Assembly (NCBI RefSeq): GCF_003850345.1
Contig: NZ_CP027707.1
Coordinates: 6,067,001 to 6,131,000, forward strand
Reading direction: 5' to 3'
Length of the DNA stretch: 64,000 bases
Source of the DNA: Pseudomonas chlororaphis subsp. piscium
GTDB taxonomy: Bacteria; Pseudomonadota; Gammaproteobacteria; Pseudomonadales; Pseudomonadaceae
Of this stretch, positions 47,489-61,007 are shown one piece after another (the first letter of the stretch is position 1; each line of letters opens with the position of its first letter). A program made the translations under genes and the position numbers. The notes beneath the pieces were generated by a model that was not told where the DNA came from, made no database searches, and saw nothing but the letters and a program-made list of their open reading frames with translations.

Positions 47489-47539
47489 CGGACATGACCC
47501 CTCCCGGATCTTTGTTTTTTCCGACTCAAGTTGCCCACC

Positions 47540-49393
47540 ATGCTCAAACGCCTTGCCTCCCTGGCGCTCTGTGTCTGCGCCCCGCTGTCCGCCGCGCCAC
47601 ATATCGACCACTCACGTTTGCAGCAACTGGCCAACGATCCGTTCTGGATTTCCCTTGGCCACTACGAAACCGCCAAGCTCGGTGGCTGGCGCAGTTATGT
47701 CAGCGACCCGAAGTTTTTCCTCGCCGGCAACGGCGCCGAACACCCGGACGCCGAGCTCAAGGCCACCCTTGACGCGCTCTACGCCCCTGCCAGCAGCGGC
47801 AACCAGCATGCCCAATGCGTGTACCCCGCCCGCACCCGCTGGCTCAAGGCCCAGTTGAACCTGAGCGATCTGCCGACGGTGGACTGCAATGAGTTCAACC
47901 AGTGGTTCAAGGACGTCGCGCCCCACAGCACGGTGATGATTTTCCCGGCGGCCTACCTGAACAGCCCGTCGTCGATGTTCGGCCATACCCTGCTGCGCAT
48001 CGACCAGGCCGACGTGCAAAGCAACCACACCGCCCTGCTCAGCTACGCGATCAACTTCGGCGCCTATATCGAAGGCTCGGACAACAGCATTCTCTACGCC
48101 TGGAAAGGCCTGATGGGCGGCTACCCCGGGCTGTTCGCCCTGGTGCCCTACCAGGAGAAGCTCTCGGAGTACCGCAGCCTGGAGAACCGCGACCTGTGGG
48201 AGTACCGGCTGAACCTGACCCAGGCCGAAACCGAACGCATGGTCGAGCACGTCTGGGAACTGAAGCAGATCAAGTTCGACTACTTCTTCTTCGACGAGAA
48301 CTGCTCCTACCGCTTGCTCGAACTGCTGCAAGTGGCACGCCCCAGCCTGCGCCTGACCGAACAGTTCCCGCTGACGGCAATTCCCACCGACACCGTCAAG
48401 GCAGTCAAGGAAGCCGGCCTGGTGGAGAAGATCGAGTACCGCCCGTCCCGCGAACGTGAGCTGCTGGAGCGCGCCAAGCCGCTGAGCAACGACGAACAGC
48501 AATGGGTGCTGAAGGTCAGCGCCAACCAGCAACAGTTGCACGAGCCAGCCTTCAAGGCCCTGTCACGGGACCGCCAGGCGCTGATCATCGATGCGGCCTA
48601 TCGCCTTGAGCGCTACCGGGCCAACGGCCAGGAACGCGACCCGCAACGGGCGCAGCGCAGTTTCGAGCTGTTGCGGGCGATCAACCGCAACCCGCCGCCC
48701 GAACTGTCCATCGCCCGCCCTGGCCTGCCGGAAGACGGCCATGAGTCGCGCACCTGGCAGGTCGGCGTGGGTACCCGCGGTGATCAGGCCTTTGGCGAAT
48801 ACGGGCTGCGCATGGCCTATCACGACCTCAACGACAACGCCGAAGGTTTCCCCCTGGGCGCACAGATCGAAATCCTGCAGATGAAGCTGCGCCAGTACGA
48901 AGGCAACCACTGGCAGCTGCAGCAACTGGACCTGGCGACCATCCGTTCGCTGACGCCGCGCAACGATCTGCTGCAACCCTGGTCCTGGCAGGTCACCGGG
49001 GGCCTGGAGCGGGTGCCGGGCAAACACGACGATGAAACCCTGGTCAGCCATGTCAACGGTGGTGGCGGCGGCACCTGGCAGCTCAGCGAGAATATGCTCG
49101 GCTTCGCCCTGGGCACCGTACGCGTCGAGCACAACGCCGATTTCGCCGCCTTCATCACCCCGGCGGCCGGCTTCAACACCGGCCTGCTGTGGAAAAACCC
49201 GCTGGGCAACTTCAGCGTCGAGGCCAAGGGCGATTACTTCACCAACGGCGAGGTGCGCCGCAGCCTGAGCCTCAACCAGCAATGGGAGCTGTCGCGCAAC
49301 CTGGGCCTGCGCCTGAGCGCCCAGCGCGAGTTCAGCCACCTGGCCACGGCGGAAAACGAGGTGATGCTGGAACTGAAGTGGTACCACTACTGA
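47540..49393 (+). CDS. DUF4105 (Lnb N-terminal type) protein fused to a C-terminal barrel-like domain
   Basis: 617 residues. A signal peptide ends at about residue 19 (CVCAPLSA). The first ~370 residues are the DUF4105 domain, a Cys-His papain-like fold: PSSMFGHTLLRID carries the His (about 149) and FDENCSYRLLELL the Cys (about 254). In enterococci a DUF4105 enzyme (Lnb) moves an acyl chain to the N-terminus of lipoproteins; the activity in Pseudomonas is unknown and Pseudomonas also has Lnt. The last ~220 residues are alternating beta strands ending in VMLELKWYHY, like an outer-membrane barrel. Start ATG 47540 rather than TTG 47531. A small lipoprotein gene follows on the same strand. Confidence 0.82.
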   Translation: MLKRLASLALCVCAPLSAAPHIDHSRLQQLANDPFWISLGHYETAKLGGWRSYVSDPKFFLAGNGAEHPDAELKATLDALYAPASSGNQHAQCVYPARTRWLKAQLNLSDLPTVDCNEFNQWFKDVAPHSTVMIFPAAYLNSPSSMFGHTLLRIDQADVQSNHTALLSYAINFGAYIEGSDNSILYAWKGLMGGYPGLFALVPYQEKLSEYRSLENRDLWEYRLNLTQAETERMVEHVWELKQIKFDYFFFDENCSYRLLELLQVARPSLRLTEQFPLTAIPTDTVKAVKEAGLVEKIEYRPSRERELLERAKPLSNDEQQWVLKVSANQQQLHEPAFKALSRDRQALIIDAAYRLERYRANGQERDPQRAQRSFELLRAINRNPPPELSIARPGLPEDGHESRTWQVGVGTRGDQAFGEYGLRMAYHDLNDNAEGFPLGAQIEILQMKLRQYEGNHWQLQQLDLATIRSLTPRNDLLQPWSWQVTGGLERVPGKHDDETLVSHVNGGGGGTWQLSENMLGFALGTVRVEHNADFAAFITPAAGFNTGLLWKNPLGNFSVEAKGDYFTNGEVRRSLSLNQQWELSRNLGLRLSAQREFSHLATAENEVMLELKWYHY

Positions 49394-49487
49394 CCCCCGG
49401 TAGCATTCTTACTGCGCTTTCACAAACCACTGACGAATCCCCTTCTAGACTTTCTCTATCAGCCGTTGAGCGGTGCGGGAGTCAGAG

Positions 49488-49844
49488 ATGTGGCGGTATG
49501 CGGTAGTGGCAGCGTTGCTGGCGTTGATGGCCGGTTGTGAGACGACCCACGAGCAGTTGCTCAAGCAGGGTTATCCACCGGCCTTCGCCGACGGCTTCGA
49601 TGATGGCTGCGCCAGCGGTCGCCAGGCCGCCGGGGCGATCAACGGCGAATTTCGCAAGAACGTGCCGCGCTACCTCAAGGACCCGCAATACGCCGAGGGC
49701 TGGAGCGACGGTTTTCGCCAGTGCCAGGCCATGCTGGAAAACCAGGATCGCAATGACTATCGGCAGCGTCACTGGGACGAACGCGAACGTGCCTGGCAAC
49801 AGGAAAAAGACCGCGACGCCGCGCGAGCCTATCGCTCGCAGTAA
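49488..49844 (+). CDS. Small lipoprotein
   Basis: 118 residues. The signal peptide MWRYAVVAALLALMAGC ends in the lipobox LMAGC (Cys17), then ETTHEQLLKQGYPPAFADGFDDGCASGRQAAG. Two more Cys (DDGCAS and FRQCQA) and a charged helical C-terminus. It lies 94 bp after the DUF4105-barrel gene and may act with it. I do not recognise a family. ATG 49488 is preferred to 49473, which would add charged residues before the signal. Confidence 0.78.
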   Translation: MWRYAVVAALLALMAGCETTHEQLLKQGYPPAFADGFDDGCASGRQAAGAINGEFRKNVPRYLKDPQYAEGWSDGFRQCQAMLENQDRNDYRQRHWDERERAWQQEKDRDAARAYRSQ

Positions 49845-49915
49845 GTCGTTTTCAGACATGGCCCGAAACCAAAAGGCTGCGACCATGGCCCAAACTCCAT
49901 TACGGGAAAACTCCC

Positions 49916-51762
<1,847 letters not shown>

Positions 51763-51809
51763 TTATTGTCGTTAACGGAGATTTGCCCGGGACTTTAGCA
51801 ACTCGAACA

Positions 51810-51900
51810 GCACCATGACAGAGCAAAATGTCGCAGTTATGAATTTAAATGGTGCAATTGATATAAATTTTTCGCCATTTTCAGCATTTAATGCACCATT
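51810..51900. promoter_or_regulatory. GCACCAT repeats in the gdhA upstream region (NtrC-like sites)
   Basis: AATGGTGCA (51848-51856) and TGCACCATT (51892-51900) form perfect 9-bp inverted arms, and a third GCACCAT lies at 51810-51816, about 66 bp upstream of the gdhA start. TGCACCA-N3-TGGTGCA is the NtrC consensus. No sigma-54 promoter with correct spacing is seen. Confidence 0.5.
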
Positions 51901-51953
51901 CAGGGGATCAGAATCACAAGAAACGCCCCATGTTGGCGAGCCCAAAAAACAGG

Positions 51954-51987
51954 CAAAAAAAACGGAGCCCGAAGGCTCCGTTTCTTT
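51954..51987 (-). terminator. Terminator of ettA
   Basis: On the minus strand AAACGGAGCC-TTCG-GGCTCCGTTTTTTTT: a perfect stem with UUCG loop and T run, 18 bp after the ettA stop. Confidence 0.92.
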
Positions 51988-52004
51988 CAAGCAACAGACC
52001 CGAA

Positions 52005-53669
<1,665 letters not shown>

Positions 53670-53743
53670 GATGAACCTAGCGTCAGTGACTGATGAATGA
53701 AGAGCGGGCGAAGCCCGGGCCAGGCCATGCGCGGCGCCGGCAT

Positions 53744-53757
53744 TTGATCGCGATCAA
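53744..53757. promoter_or_regulatory. Perfect Anr/FNR-type dyad TTGAT-N4-ATCAA between ettA and morA
   Basis: TTGATCGCGATCAA lies inside the larger near-palindrome GGCAT-TTGATCGCGATCAA-TGCC. It lies 75 bp upstream of the ettA start and about 198 bp upstream of the morA start. Promoter elements at the usual -41.5 distance are weak on both strands. Confidence 0.45.
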
Positions 53758-53954
53758 TGCCTGCGTACGGAAAAAGCCTGATTGTCTGGAGCTGGAGCGC
53801 TCCCGCGTAACCAGCAAAGCTACCTCAATGGCCGGGCAAGGTCCAGCCAGCCAGGGCTGGCACTTTGCCACAACTCAAGGCATGCTAGCCGCCCTTCGGG
53901 CGTCCGGCTTATAGTGCACGTCGCGCCAGTCCAGCCAAACCGCAGGATCACAGT

Positions 53955-56900
53955 TTGTCCAATGCCACTCCGCCCTCTTCCCTGCGCGCACCTGCGCCTG
54001 CGTCCGGCTCGCCCCTGCGCGGCACCCTGAAAGGCGTGCTCGCGACCCTGGTCCTGCTGCTGCTCGCCCTGCTGTTCTGGCAACTGCTCGACCAACTGCA
54101 ACAGACCCGCAAAGACCAGCGTCAACACGCGATCGACTACAACGCCGACCTGGCCGAACACATCAGCCTCAACCTGGCGCTCAATGCGCAGATCGCCCTC
54201 AACCTGCTGCCGATCGTCGAGCCGCCACAGGATGCCGAGCAGCAACAACTGCTGCTGAAAAAGCTGCAACTGTCCCTGCCCGACCTGCAAAGCATCGCGC
54301 TGCTGGATGCCAAGGGCCAGCTCGTCAGCGACAGCGACGCCGACGGCCAGGACGCCGCGTGGCTCGCCGAGCTGACCAACCGCAGCCGCGGCCAGCGCTA
54401 TTACTACAGCAACGCCAGTGACGGCGCGTTGGTACAACTGCTGCTGCACCAGCCCAGCGGCGCACTCAAGAGTTACTGGGTACTGCGCCTGGCACCGACT
54501 TTTGTCCAGTCCCTGAACCCCAGCCCCGACCAGGGCTTCCAACCGACCTGGGTCATTGAAAATCGCCAGAACCAGAAAACCCTCAGTCGCGACGACGGCA
54601 GCAGCACCCCGGTGACCACCGACGAAATAGCCAACAGCGTGCTGGTCGCGCCGCTGGGTAACAGCGACTGGCAACTGCGTGGCCTGTTCGACGAGCGCGC
54701 GGTGATCGAGCAACTGCTGCCGGCGTTTATCGCCAAATGCCTGCTGGGGCTCGCATTCTCCCTGCTGCCGGTGATTGCGCTGCTGAACATGCGCCGCCGC
54801 CAGCGTCAGCTGCACGAAGGGCGTCGCCGCTACCAGGACATTTTCGAAGGCACCGGGGTCGCCCTCTGCGTCCTGGATATCTCCGGGCTGCCGGCGTTTC
54901 TCGACAAGGCGCAACTGCACGACAGCGAACAGCTCAAGGCCTGGCTGGAACACAACCCACAGCAGCGGCAGCTGTTGCTTGAAGAACTGCGCATCACCGA
55001 AGTCAATCAGGTGGCCTTGCGGCTGCTCAATGTCGACTCCTGCGAACAGGCCTGGAAGCTGCTGATCGAAGGCAGCCCGCTTAACAGCAGCGCCATCGGC
55101 AACCAGTTGCTGGAGACCGTGGTCAACCAGCACAAACAGCTGGAGCTGGAGATCCGCCTCTGCGACGCCCAGGGCCACGACCAGCACCTGTGGCTGGTGC
55201 TGCGCCTGCCGGAAGATCCCGCCGACTATCGGGCGGTGATCCTCAGCATCAGCGACATCACCAGCCGCAAGCTCATCGAGCTGTCGCTGCTGGAGCGCGA
55301 AGGCTTCTGGTCGGACGTGGTGCGTACCGTGCCGGACCACCTTTATGTGCAGGACGTCATCAGCCAGCGGATGATCTTCAGCAACCACCACCTGGGCCAG
55401 ACCCTCGGCTACAACAAGACCGAGCTGCACCAGATGGGCGAGTACTTCTGGGAAATCCTCCTGCATCCGGAGGACGCAGACCTCTATCACCGCCTGCGCC
55501 AGGAACAACGGCAGGCCGGCTACCTGCAATTGCTGCAATGCCATTTGCGCTTTCGCCACCGCAGTGGCCAATGGCGCTGTTTCGACATCCGCGAACAGGC
55601 CCTGGCGCGGGACAAATACGACCAGGTCACGCGCATCATCGGCGTGGCCAAGGACATCACCGACCAGATCGAGGCCAGCGAATCCCTGCGCGACAGCGAA
55701 CGCCGCTATCGCATGCTCGCCGAAAGCATCAGCGACGTGATTTTCTCCACCGACAGTAAGATGGCCCTCAACTATGTCAGCCCCTCGGTGCAGTCGGTGC
55801 TGGGCTATGACGCCGAATGGATCTTCCAGAACGGCTGGCAATCGACCATCGCCAACCCGCAACAGCTGACCGGCATCTATGCCCTGATGGAGCGGATCAG
55901 CAAGGCCCTGGACAAACCCGAGCAACTGGCGCAATTGCGCAACCAGGTGCAGACCCAGTTGTTCCTGTTCGACTGCCTGCGGGCCGACGGGCGCAAGATT
56001 CCGATCGAGTTGCGCCTGGTGCTGGTGTGGGACGAGCACGGCGCCTTCGAAGGCGTACTCGGGGTCGGCCGCGATATCAGCCAGCAGCGCCGCGCGGAAA
56101 AAGACCTGCGCATGGCGGCCACGGTATTCGAGCACTCGACCTCGGCGATCCTGATCACCGACCCGGCGGGCTACATCGTCCAGGCCAACGAGGCATTCAG
56201 CCGGGTCAGCGGCTACGCGGTATCCCAGGTGCTCGACCAGTTGCCGAACATGCTCACCGTCGACGAACAGCAGGAAGCCCACCTGCGTTATGTGCTCAAG
56301 CAGTTGCACCAGCACAGCACCTGGGAAGGCGAGGTCTGGCTCAAGCGCCGTAACGGCGAACACTATCCGGCCTGGGTCGGCATCACCGCGGTGCTCGATG
56401 ACGAAGGCGACCTGGCCAGCTATGTGTGCTTCTTCACCGACATCAGCGAACGCAAGGCCAGCGAGCAGCGCATTCACCGCCTGGCCTACTACGACGCCCT
56501 GACCCACCTGCCCAACCGCACGCTGTTCCAGGACCGCCTGCATACCGCCCTGCAATCGGCGGAACGGCAGAAGTCCTGGGTGGTGCTGATGTTCCTCGAC
56601 CTGGACCGCTTCAAGCCGATCAACGACTCCCTGGGCCACGCCGCGGGCGACCGCATGCTCAAGGAAATGGCCACCCGCCTGCTCGATTGCGTCGACAATG
56701 ACGACACCGTGGCGCGCATGGGCGGCGATGAGTTCACCTTGCTCCTGCAACCGCGGACCAGCCGCGAGATCGCCCTGAACCGCGCGATCCACGTCGCCGA
56801 ACAGATTCTCGCCAGCCTGGTGAAACCGTTCGTGCTCGAAGGCCGTGAGTTCTTCGTCACCGCCAGTATCGGCATCGCCCTCAGCCCGCAGGACGGCAAC

Positions 56901-57794
56901 GAGCTGAGCCAGCTGATGAAAAACGCCGACACCGCGATGTACCACGCCAAGGAACGCGGCAAGAACAACTTCCAGTTCTACCAGGCCGACATGAACGCCA
57001 GCGCCCTGGAGCGCCTGGAGCTGGAAAGCGACCTGCGCCATGCCCTGGAACAGCAGGAATTCATCCTGTACTACCAGCCGCAGTTCAGCGGCGACGGCAA
57101 GCGCCTGACCGGTGCCGAGGCCCTGCTGCGCTGGCGCCATCCGCGGCGCGGGCTGGTACCGCCGGGAGACTTCATCCCGGTGCTCGAAGAACTGGGGCTG
57201 GTGGTGGATGTCGGCGACTGGGTGATCAGCGAAGCCTGTCGCCAGCTCAAGGCCTGGCACCAGGCCAAGGTCCGGGTGCCGAAGGTCTCGGTGAACATCT
57301 CGGCCCGCCAGTTCTCCGACGGCCAGCTGGGCATGCGGATCGCCACCATCCTCAAGGACACTGGCCTGCCGCCGGCCTGCCTGGAGCTGGAACTGACCGA
57401 AAGTATCCTGATGCGCGAAGTCAGCGAAGCGATGCAGATCCTCGACGGCCTGAAAAACCTTGGCCTGAGCATCGCGGTCGACGACTTCGGCACCGGCTAT
57501 TCATCGCTGAACTACCTCAAGCAGTTCCCCATCGACGTGTTGAAGATCGACCGCACCTTCGTCGACGGCCTGCCGTCCGGCGAGCAGGACGCGCAGATCG
57601 CCCGCGCTATCATCGCCATGGCCCACAGCCTGAACCTGGCGGTGATCGCCGAGGGCGTGGAAACCCACGAACAACTGGACTTCCTGCGCGAGCACGGCTG
57701 TGACGAAGTCCAGGGCTATCTGTTCGGCCGGCCGATGCCGGCCAACAGCTTCGAAGGGCAGTTCAGCAACGACGCGCTGTTCATGTTCGATTGA
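53955..57794 (+). CDS. morA: MorA-type diguanylate cyclase/phosphodiesterase (PAS-GGDEF-EAL)
   Basis: 1279 residues. Inner-membrane protein: helices at about 28-48 and 255-275 enclose a ~205-residue periplasmic domain. Four PAS-type domains follow (about 290-410, 445-565, 580-705, 715-835), then GGDEF (MGGDEFTLL at about 921-929) and EAL (GAEALLRW at about 1052-1059). EAL metal and catalytic residues look complete ([47 protein letters not shown]). The usual RxxD inhibitory site before GGDEF reads DNDD. MorA sets motility and biofilm by c-di-GMP. It starts with TTG after AGGATCACAG; glyA follows as in P. aeruginosa. Confidence 0.92.
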   Translation: MSNATPPSSLRAPAPASGSPLRGTLKGVLATLVLLLLALLFWQLLDQLQQTRKDQRQHAIDYNADLAEHISLNLALNAQIALNLLPIVEPPQDAEQQQLLLKKLQLSLPDLQSIALLDAKGQLVSDSDADGQDAAWLAELTNRSRGQRYYYSNASDGALVQLLLHQPSGALKSYWVLRLAPTFVQSLNPSPDQGFQPTWVIENRQNQKTLSRDDGSSTPVTTDEIANSVLVAPLGNSDWQLRGLFDERAVIEQLLPAFIAKCLLGLAFSLLPVIALLNMRRRQRQLHEGRRRYQDIFEGTGVALCVLDISGLPAFLDKAQLHDSEQLKAWLEHNPQQRQLLLEELRITEVNQVALRLLNVDSCEQAWKLLIEGSPLNSSAIGNQLLETVVNQHKQLELEIRLCDAQGHDQHLWLVLRLPEDPADYRAVILSISDITSRKLIELSLLEREGFWSDVVRTVPDHLYVQDVISQRMIFSNHHLGQTLGYNKTELHQMGEYFWEILLHPEDADLYHRLRQEQRQAGYLQLLQCHLRFRHRSGQWRCFDIREQALARDKYDQVTRIIGVAKDITDQIEASESLRDSERRYRMLAESISDVIFSTDSKMALNYVSPSVQSVLGYDAEWIFQNGWQSTIANPQQLTGIYALMERISKALDKPEQLAQLRNQVQTQLFLFDCLRADGRKIPIELRLVLVWDEHGAFEGVLGVGRDISQQRRAEKDLRMAATVFEHSTSAILITDPAGYIVQANEAFSRVSGYAVSQVLDQLPNMLTVDEQQEAHLRYVLKQLHQHSTWEGEVWLKRRNGEHYPAWVGITAVLDDEGDLASYVCFFTDISERKASEQRIHRLAYYDALTHLPNRTLFQDRLHTALQSAERQKSWVVLMFLDLDRFKPINDSLGHAAGDRMLKEMATRLLDCVDNDDTVARMGGDEFTLLLQPRTSREIALNRAIHVAEQILASLVKPFVLEGREFFVTASIGIALSPQDGNELSQLMKNADTAMYHAKERGKNNFQFYQADMNASALERLELESDLRHALEQQEFILYYQPQFSGDGKRLTGAEALLRWRHPRRGLVPPGDFIPVLEELGLVVDVGDWVISEACRQLKAWHQAKVRVPKVSVNISARQFSDGQLGMRIATILKDTGLPPACLELELTESILMREVSEAMQILDGLKNLGLSIAVDDFGTGYSSLNYLKQFPIDVLKIDRTFVDGLPSGEQDAQIARAIIAMAHSLNLAVIAEGVETHEQLDFLREHGCDEVQGYLFGRPMPANSFEGQFSNDALFMFD

Positions 57795-58002
57795 AATTGT
57801 GCGGCGTTTGCCGGTGACGTTATCGCGGGCAAGCTCCGCGCCAGGGAATATGTGCTCGGTTTGCCCGTGACGTTCTGTGCACAAACGCCGCTTATCCCGT
57901 CATGAAAGCCACTTGTCTGCGACATGATGTCCTTTCATATGCCATCTAAAACCCGTTGGGTTAGAATGCCCCCCTTTTCTGCCCCGATCCTTGAGGACCG
58001 CC

Positions 58003-59256
58003 ATGTTCAGCCGTGATTTGACTATTGCCAAGTACGACGCCGATCTCTTTGCCGCCATGGAGCAAGAAGCCCAGCGCCAGGAAGAGCACATTGAGCTGAT
58101 CGCTTCGGAAAACTACACCAGCCCTGCGGTGATGGAAGCTCAAGGCTCGGTGCTGACCAACAAGTACGCCGAAGGTTACCCAGGCAAGCGTTACTACGGC
58201 GGCTGCGAATACGTCGACGTGGTTGAGCAACTGGCCATCGACCGCGCCAAGGAACTGTTCGGCGCCGACTACGCCAACGTTCAGCCGCACGCCGGCTCGC
58301 AAGCCAACGCCGCCGTTTACCTGGCGCTGCTGTCGGCTGGCGACACCATCCTGGGCATGAGCCTGGCCCACGGCGGTCACCTGACCCACGGCGCCAGCGT
58401 TTCCTCCTCCGGCAAGCTGTACAACGCCATCCAGTACGGCATCGATGCCAACGGCCTGATCGACTACGACGAAGTCGAGCGTCTGGCGGTCGAGCACAAG
58501 CCGAAAATGATCGTGGCCGGTTTCTCTGCCTACTCGCAGGTTCTGGACTTCCCACGCTTCCGCGAAATCGCCGACAAGGTCGGTGCCTATCTCTTTGTTG
58601 ATATGGCTCACGTTGCGGGACTGGTCGCCGCTGGCGTCTACCCGAACCCGGTGCCTTTCGCCGACGTGGTCACCACCACCACCCACAAGACCCTGCGCGG
58701 TCCACGTGGCGGCCTGATCCTGGCTCGCGCCAACGCCGACATCGAGAAGAAGCTGAACTCCGCGGTATTCCCGGGTGCCCAGGGCGGCCCGCTGGAGCAC
58801 GTGATCGCGGCCAAAGCGATCTGCTTCAAGGAAGCGCTGCAGCCTGAGTTCAAGGCCTACCAGCAACAAGTGGTGAAGAACGCCCAGGCCATGGCCGGCG
58901 TGTTCATCGAGCGCGGTTTCGACGTGGTTTCCGGCGGTACTCAGAACCACCTGTTCCTGCTGTCGCTGATCAAGCAGGAAATCTCCGGTAAAGATGCCGA
59001 TGCCGCTCTGGGCAAGGCCTTCATCACCGTGAACAAGAACTCCGTGCCAAACGACCCACGCTCCCCGTTCGTCACCTCCGGCCTGCGCTTCGGTACTCCG
59101 GCAGTGACCACTCGCGGCTTCAAGGAAGCCGAGTGCAAGGAACTGGCTGGCTGGATCTGCGACATCCTGGCCGACCTGAACAACGAAGCGGTGATCGACG
59201 CCGTTCGTGAGAAAGTCAAAGCCATCTGCAAGAAGCTGCCGGTATACGGCGCCTGA
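58003..59256 (+). CDS. glyA: Serine hydroxymethyltransferase
   Basis: 417 residues. PLP enzyme converting serine and tetrahydrofolate to glycine and methylene-THF. PLP Lys lies in [16 protein letters not shown] (about residue 229). N-terminus [37 protein letters not shown] and [12 protein letters not shown] are typical. Start ATG 58003; an ATG 12 bp upstream is less likely. Terminator directly after. Confidence 0.97.
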   Translation: MFSRDLTIAKYDADLFAAMEQEAQRQEEHIELIASENYTSPAVMEAQGSVLTNKYAEGYPGKRYYGGCEYVDVVEQLAIDRAKELFGADYANVQPHAGSQANAAVYLALLSAGDTILGMSLAHGGHLTHGASVSSSGKLYNAIQYGIDANGLIDYDEVERLAVEHKPKMIVAGFSAYSQVLDFPRFREIADKVGAYLFVDMAHVAGLVAAGVYPNPVPFADVVTTTTHKTLRGPRGGLILARANADIEKKLNSAVFPGAQGGPLEHVIAAKAICFKEALQPEFKAYQQQVVKNAQAMAGVFIERGFDVVSGGTQNHLFLLSLIKQEISGKDADAALGKAFITVNKNSVPNDPRSPFVTSGLRFGTPAVTTRGFKEAECKELAGWICDILADLNNEAVIDAVREKVKAICKKLPVYGA

Positions 59257-59274
59257 TTCGCAGAGTGTTGCATG

Positions 59275-59306
59275 AAAAGCCCGGCCTTAGCGCCGGGCTT
59301 TTTTTC
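59275..59306 (+). terminator. Terminator of glyA
   Basis: AAAAGCCCGGC-CTTAGC-GCCGGGCTTTTTTT, 18 bp after the glyA stop. Confidence 0.92.
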
Positions 59307-59332
59307 GCCTGCGAATTGTCTGGCCCGGGACT

Positions 59333-59433
59333 TGTAGCCGCTGCCGAAGGCTGCGATAAGGCCGAAGGCCTTCCTGCGATCTTCAGAGTGTCGCGGCCGT
59401 GCCGGCCGATCGCAGCCTTCGGCAGCGGCTACA
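59333..59433. repeat. Inverted pair of REP sequences (REPIN-like) between glyA and the DctA-type gene
   Basis: TGTAGCCGCTGCCGAAGGCT and, 50 bp on, its inverted copy AGCCTTCGGCAGCGGCTACA, each continuing to GCGAT/ATCGC. The arms are 25 bp and perfect. The inner part holds GGCCGAAGGCC. Together with the glyA terminator it fills most of the 354-bp gap. Confidence 0.88.
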
Positions 59434-59446
59434 GGACCAGCACCAC

Positions 59447-59543
59447 TGGTCAGACCGGTCATGCCAATTTTCGGATCTGCCCTTGTATTCACGGGGAAAT
59501 CGGGCATAGACTGCGCCTGCACTGGACATACCGGTAAGACCAC
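59447..59543. promoter_or_regulatory. Two FadR-type operator candidates (GGT-N3-ACC) before the DctA-type gene
   Basis: TGGTCAGACCG at 59447-59457 and CGGTAAGACCA at 59532-59542. Each is one base from TGGT-N3-ACCA, the core of FadR-subfamily operators. The regulator would be the FadR-like protein encoded at 61008-61712. Confidence 0.45.
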
Positions 59544-59610
59544 AATAATTAAGTCCCGAATCTGATGCGCTCCGCGCACGGCAGCCGGGACACCGACCAG
59601 GATTCCCCTC

Positions 59611-60924
59611 ATGCTCAGATGGTGCTCGCGTTCGATTTTCCTCCAGGTAGTCCTAGGACTGATGCTCGGCATCGTGTGCGGACTGACACTCCCCGAATAC
59701 TCCTCGCAACTCAAGCCACTGGGCGATGCCTTTATCAAGCTGATCAAGATGCTGATCGGCCTGATCGTCTTCTGTGTGGTGGTCAGCGGCATCTCCGGCG
59801 CCGGCGACCTGAAAAAGGTCGGACGCATCGGGCTCAAATCCGTCATCTACTTCGAAGTCCTGACCACCATCGCCCTGGTGATCGGCCTGGTCTTCGCCTT
59901 CACCACCGGCATCGGCAGCGGCGCCAATATCCATCTGGAGCAGCTGTCCGCCGCCGACATGGGCGACATCGCCCAGCGCAGCCAGCACATGCACGGCACC
60001 TCTGAGTTCCTGATGGGGCTGATCCCCAATTCGGTACTGGGCGCCTTCGCCGAAAACAACATCCTGCAGGTGCTGCTGTTCTCCGTGCTGTTCGGCAGCG
60101 CGCTGAACCTGGTGGGCGAAGCCGCTTCCGGCATCTCGCGGCTGATCAACGAACTCAGCCACATCATCTTCCGCATCATGGGCATGATCGTGCGCCTGGC
60201 GCCGATCGGCGTGTTCGGCGCCATCGCCTTCACCACCAGCAAGTACGGCCTGGACTCGCTGCAGCACCTGGGCAGCTTGGTGGGCCTGTTCTACCTGACC
60301 TGCTTCGCGTTCGTGGCCATCATTCTCGGCGTGGTGATGCGCTGTTCCGGCCTGCGCATGCTGCCCTTCCTCAAATACCTGCGCGAAGAGCTGCTGATCG
60401 TCCTCGGCACCGCCTCCTCCGACGCCGTACTGCCACAGATCATGCGCAAACTGGAACACCTAGGCATCGGCAGTTCCACGGTCGGCCTGGTCATCCCGAC
60501 GGGCTACTCGTTCAACCTCGACGGTTTCTCGATCTACCTGACCCTGGCTATCGTCTTCATCGCCAATGCCACCGGTACGCCGTTGTCGATGTCCGACCTG
60601 CTGACCATCCTGCTGGTGTCGCTGATCACCTCCAAAGGCGCCCACGGGATTCCCGGTTCGGCGCTGGTGATCCTGGCCGCCACCCTGACGGCGATCCCGG
60701 CCATTCCGGTGGTGGGCCTGGTACTGGTGCTGGCGGTGGACTGGTTCATGGGCATCGGCCGGGCGCTGACCAACCTGATCGGCAACTGCGTCGCCACCGT
60801 GGCCATTGCCCGCTGGGAAAGAGACATCGATATTCAACGGGCCAACAAAGTCCTGAGCGGCCAGCAGGGTTATGGTTTCCAACCGCGAAAACCGCTGCCC
60901 GGCGCGCAGCAGCAGGAGTTCTGA
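59611..60924 (+). CDS. DctA-type dicarboxylate/cation symporter paralogue
   Basis: 437 residues, eight membrane helices plus two re-entrant hairpins. Blocks of the DAACS family: serine-rich hairpin LGTASSDAVLP (DctA has GTSSSESALP), PTGYSFNLDGFSIYLT (NLDGTS in DctA), TSKGAHGIPGSAL, and D-WFM-x3-RALTNLIGN with the Asp and Arg of the binding site. It imports C4-dicarboxylates or an acidic relative with cations. The Thr-to-Phe change in NLDGxS suggests another substrate than true DctA. It is followed by two GntR-family genes. Confidence 0.85.
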   Translation: MLRWCSRSIFLQVVLGLMLGIVCGLTLPEYSSQLKPLGDAFIKLIKMLIGLIVFCVVVSGISGAGDLKKVGRIGLKSVIYFEVLTTIALVIGLVFAFTTGIGSGANIHLEQLSAADMGDIAQRSQHMHGTSEFLMGLIPNSVLGAFAENNILQVLLFSVLFGSALNLVGEAASGISRLINELSHIIFRIMGMIVRLAPIGVFGAIAFTTSKYGLDSLQHLGSLVGLFYLTCFAFVAIILGVVMRCSGLRMLPFLKYLREELLIVLGTASSDAVLPQIMRKLEHLGIGSSTVGLVIPTGYSFNLDGFSIYLTLAIVFIANATGTPLSMSDLLTILLVSLITSKGAHGIPGSALVILAATLTAIPAIPVVGLVLVLAVDWFMGIGRALTNLIGNCVATVAIARWERDIDIQRANKVLSGQQGYGFQPRKPLPGAQQQEF

Positions 60925-61007
60925 GCCATGCCTTGTGCCTGTCGCCGGCAGGCACAACAATCAGCGCCTGCCATGGGCCTCATCCGCCATATTCCAGGGA
61001 GTGAACA

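Noticed and set aside
51790..51830. A possible sigma-54 promoter upstream of gdhA (TGGTGC...TTGCT on the minus strand)
   Set aside because: GG and GC are separated by 13 bases, not 10, so it cannot be a normal -24/-12 promoter.
53693..53914. A 73-codon open frame between ettA and morA
   Set aside because: It overlaps the Anr dyad and has no recognisable family or good ribosome binding site.
53820..57260. A very long open frame (1146 codons) on the minus strand inside morA
   Set aside because: It is antisense to a well-supported morA, is Gln/Val/Leu/Ala-rich with no recognisable domain, and is explained by GC-rich codon use.
57815..57880. A REP element between morA and glyA (TCGCGGGCAAGCT)
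   Set aside because: Only a short half is recognisable and the inverted partner is weak.
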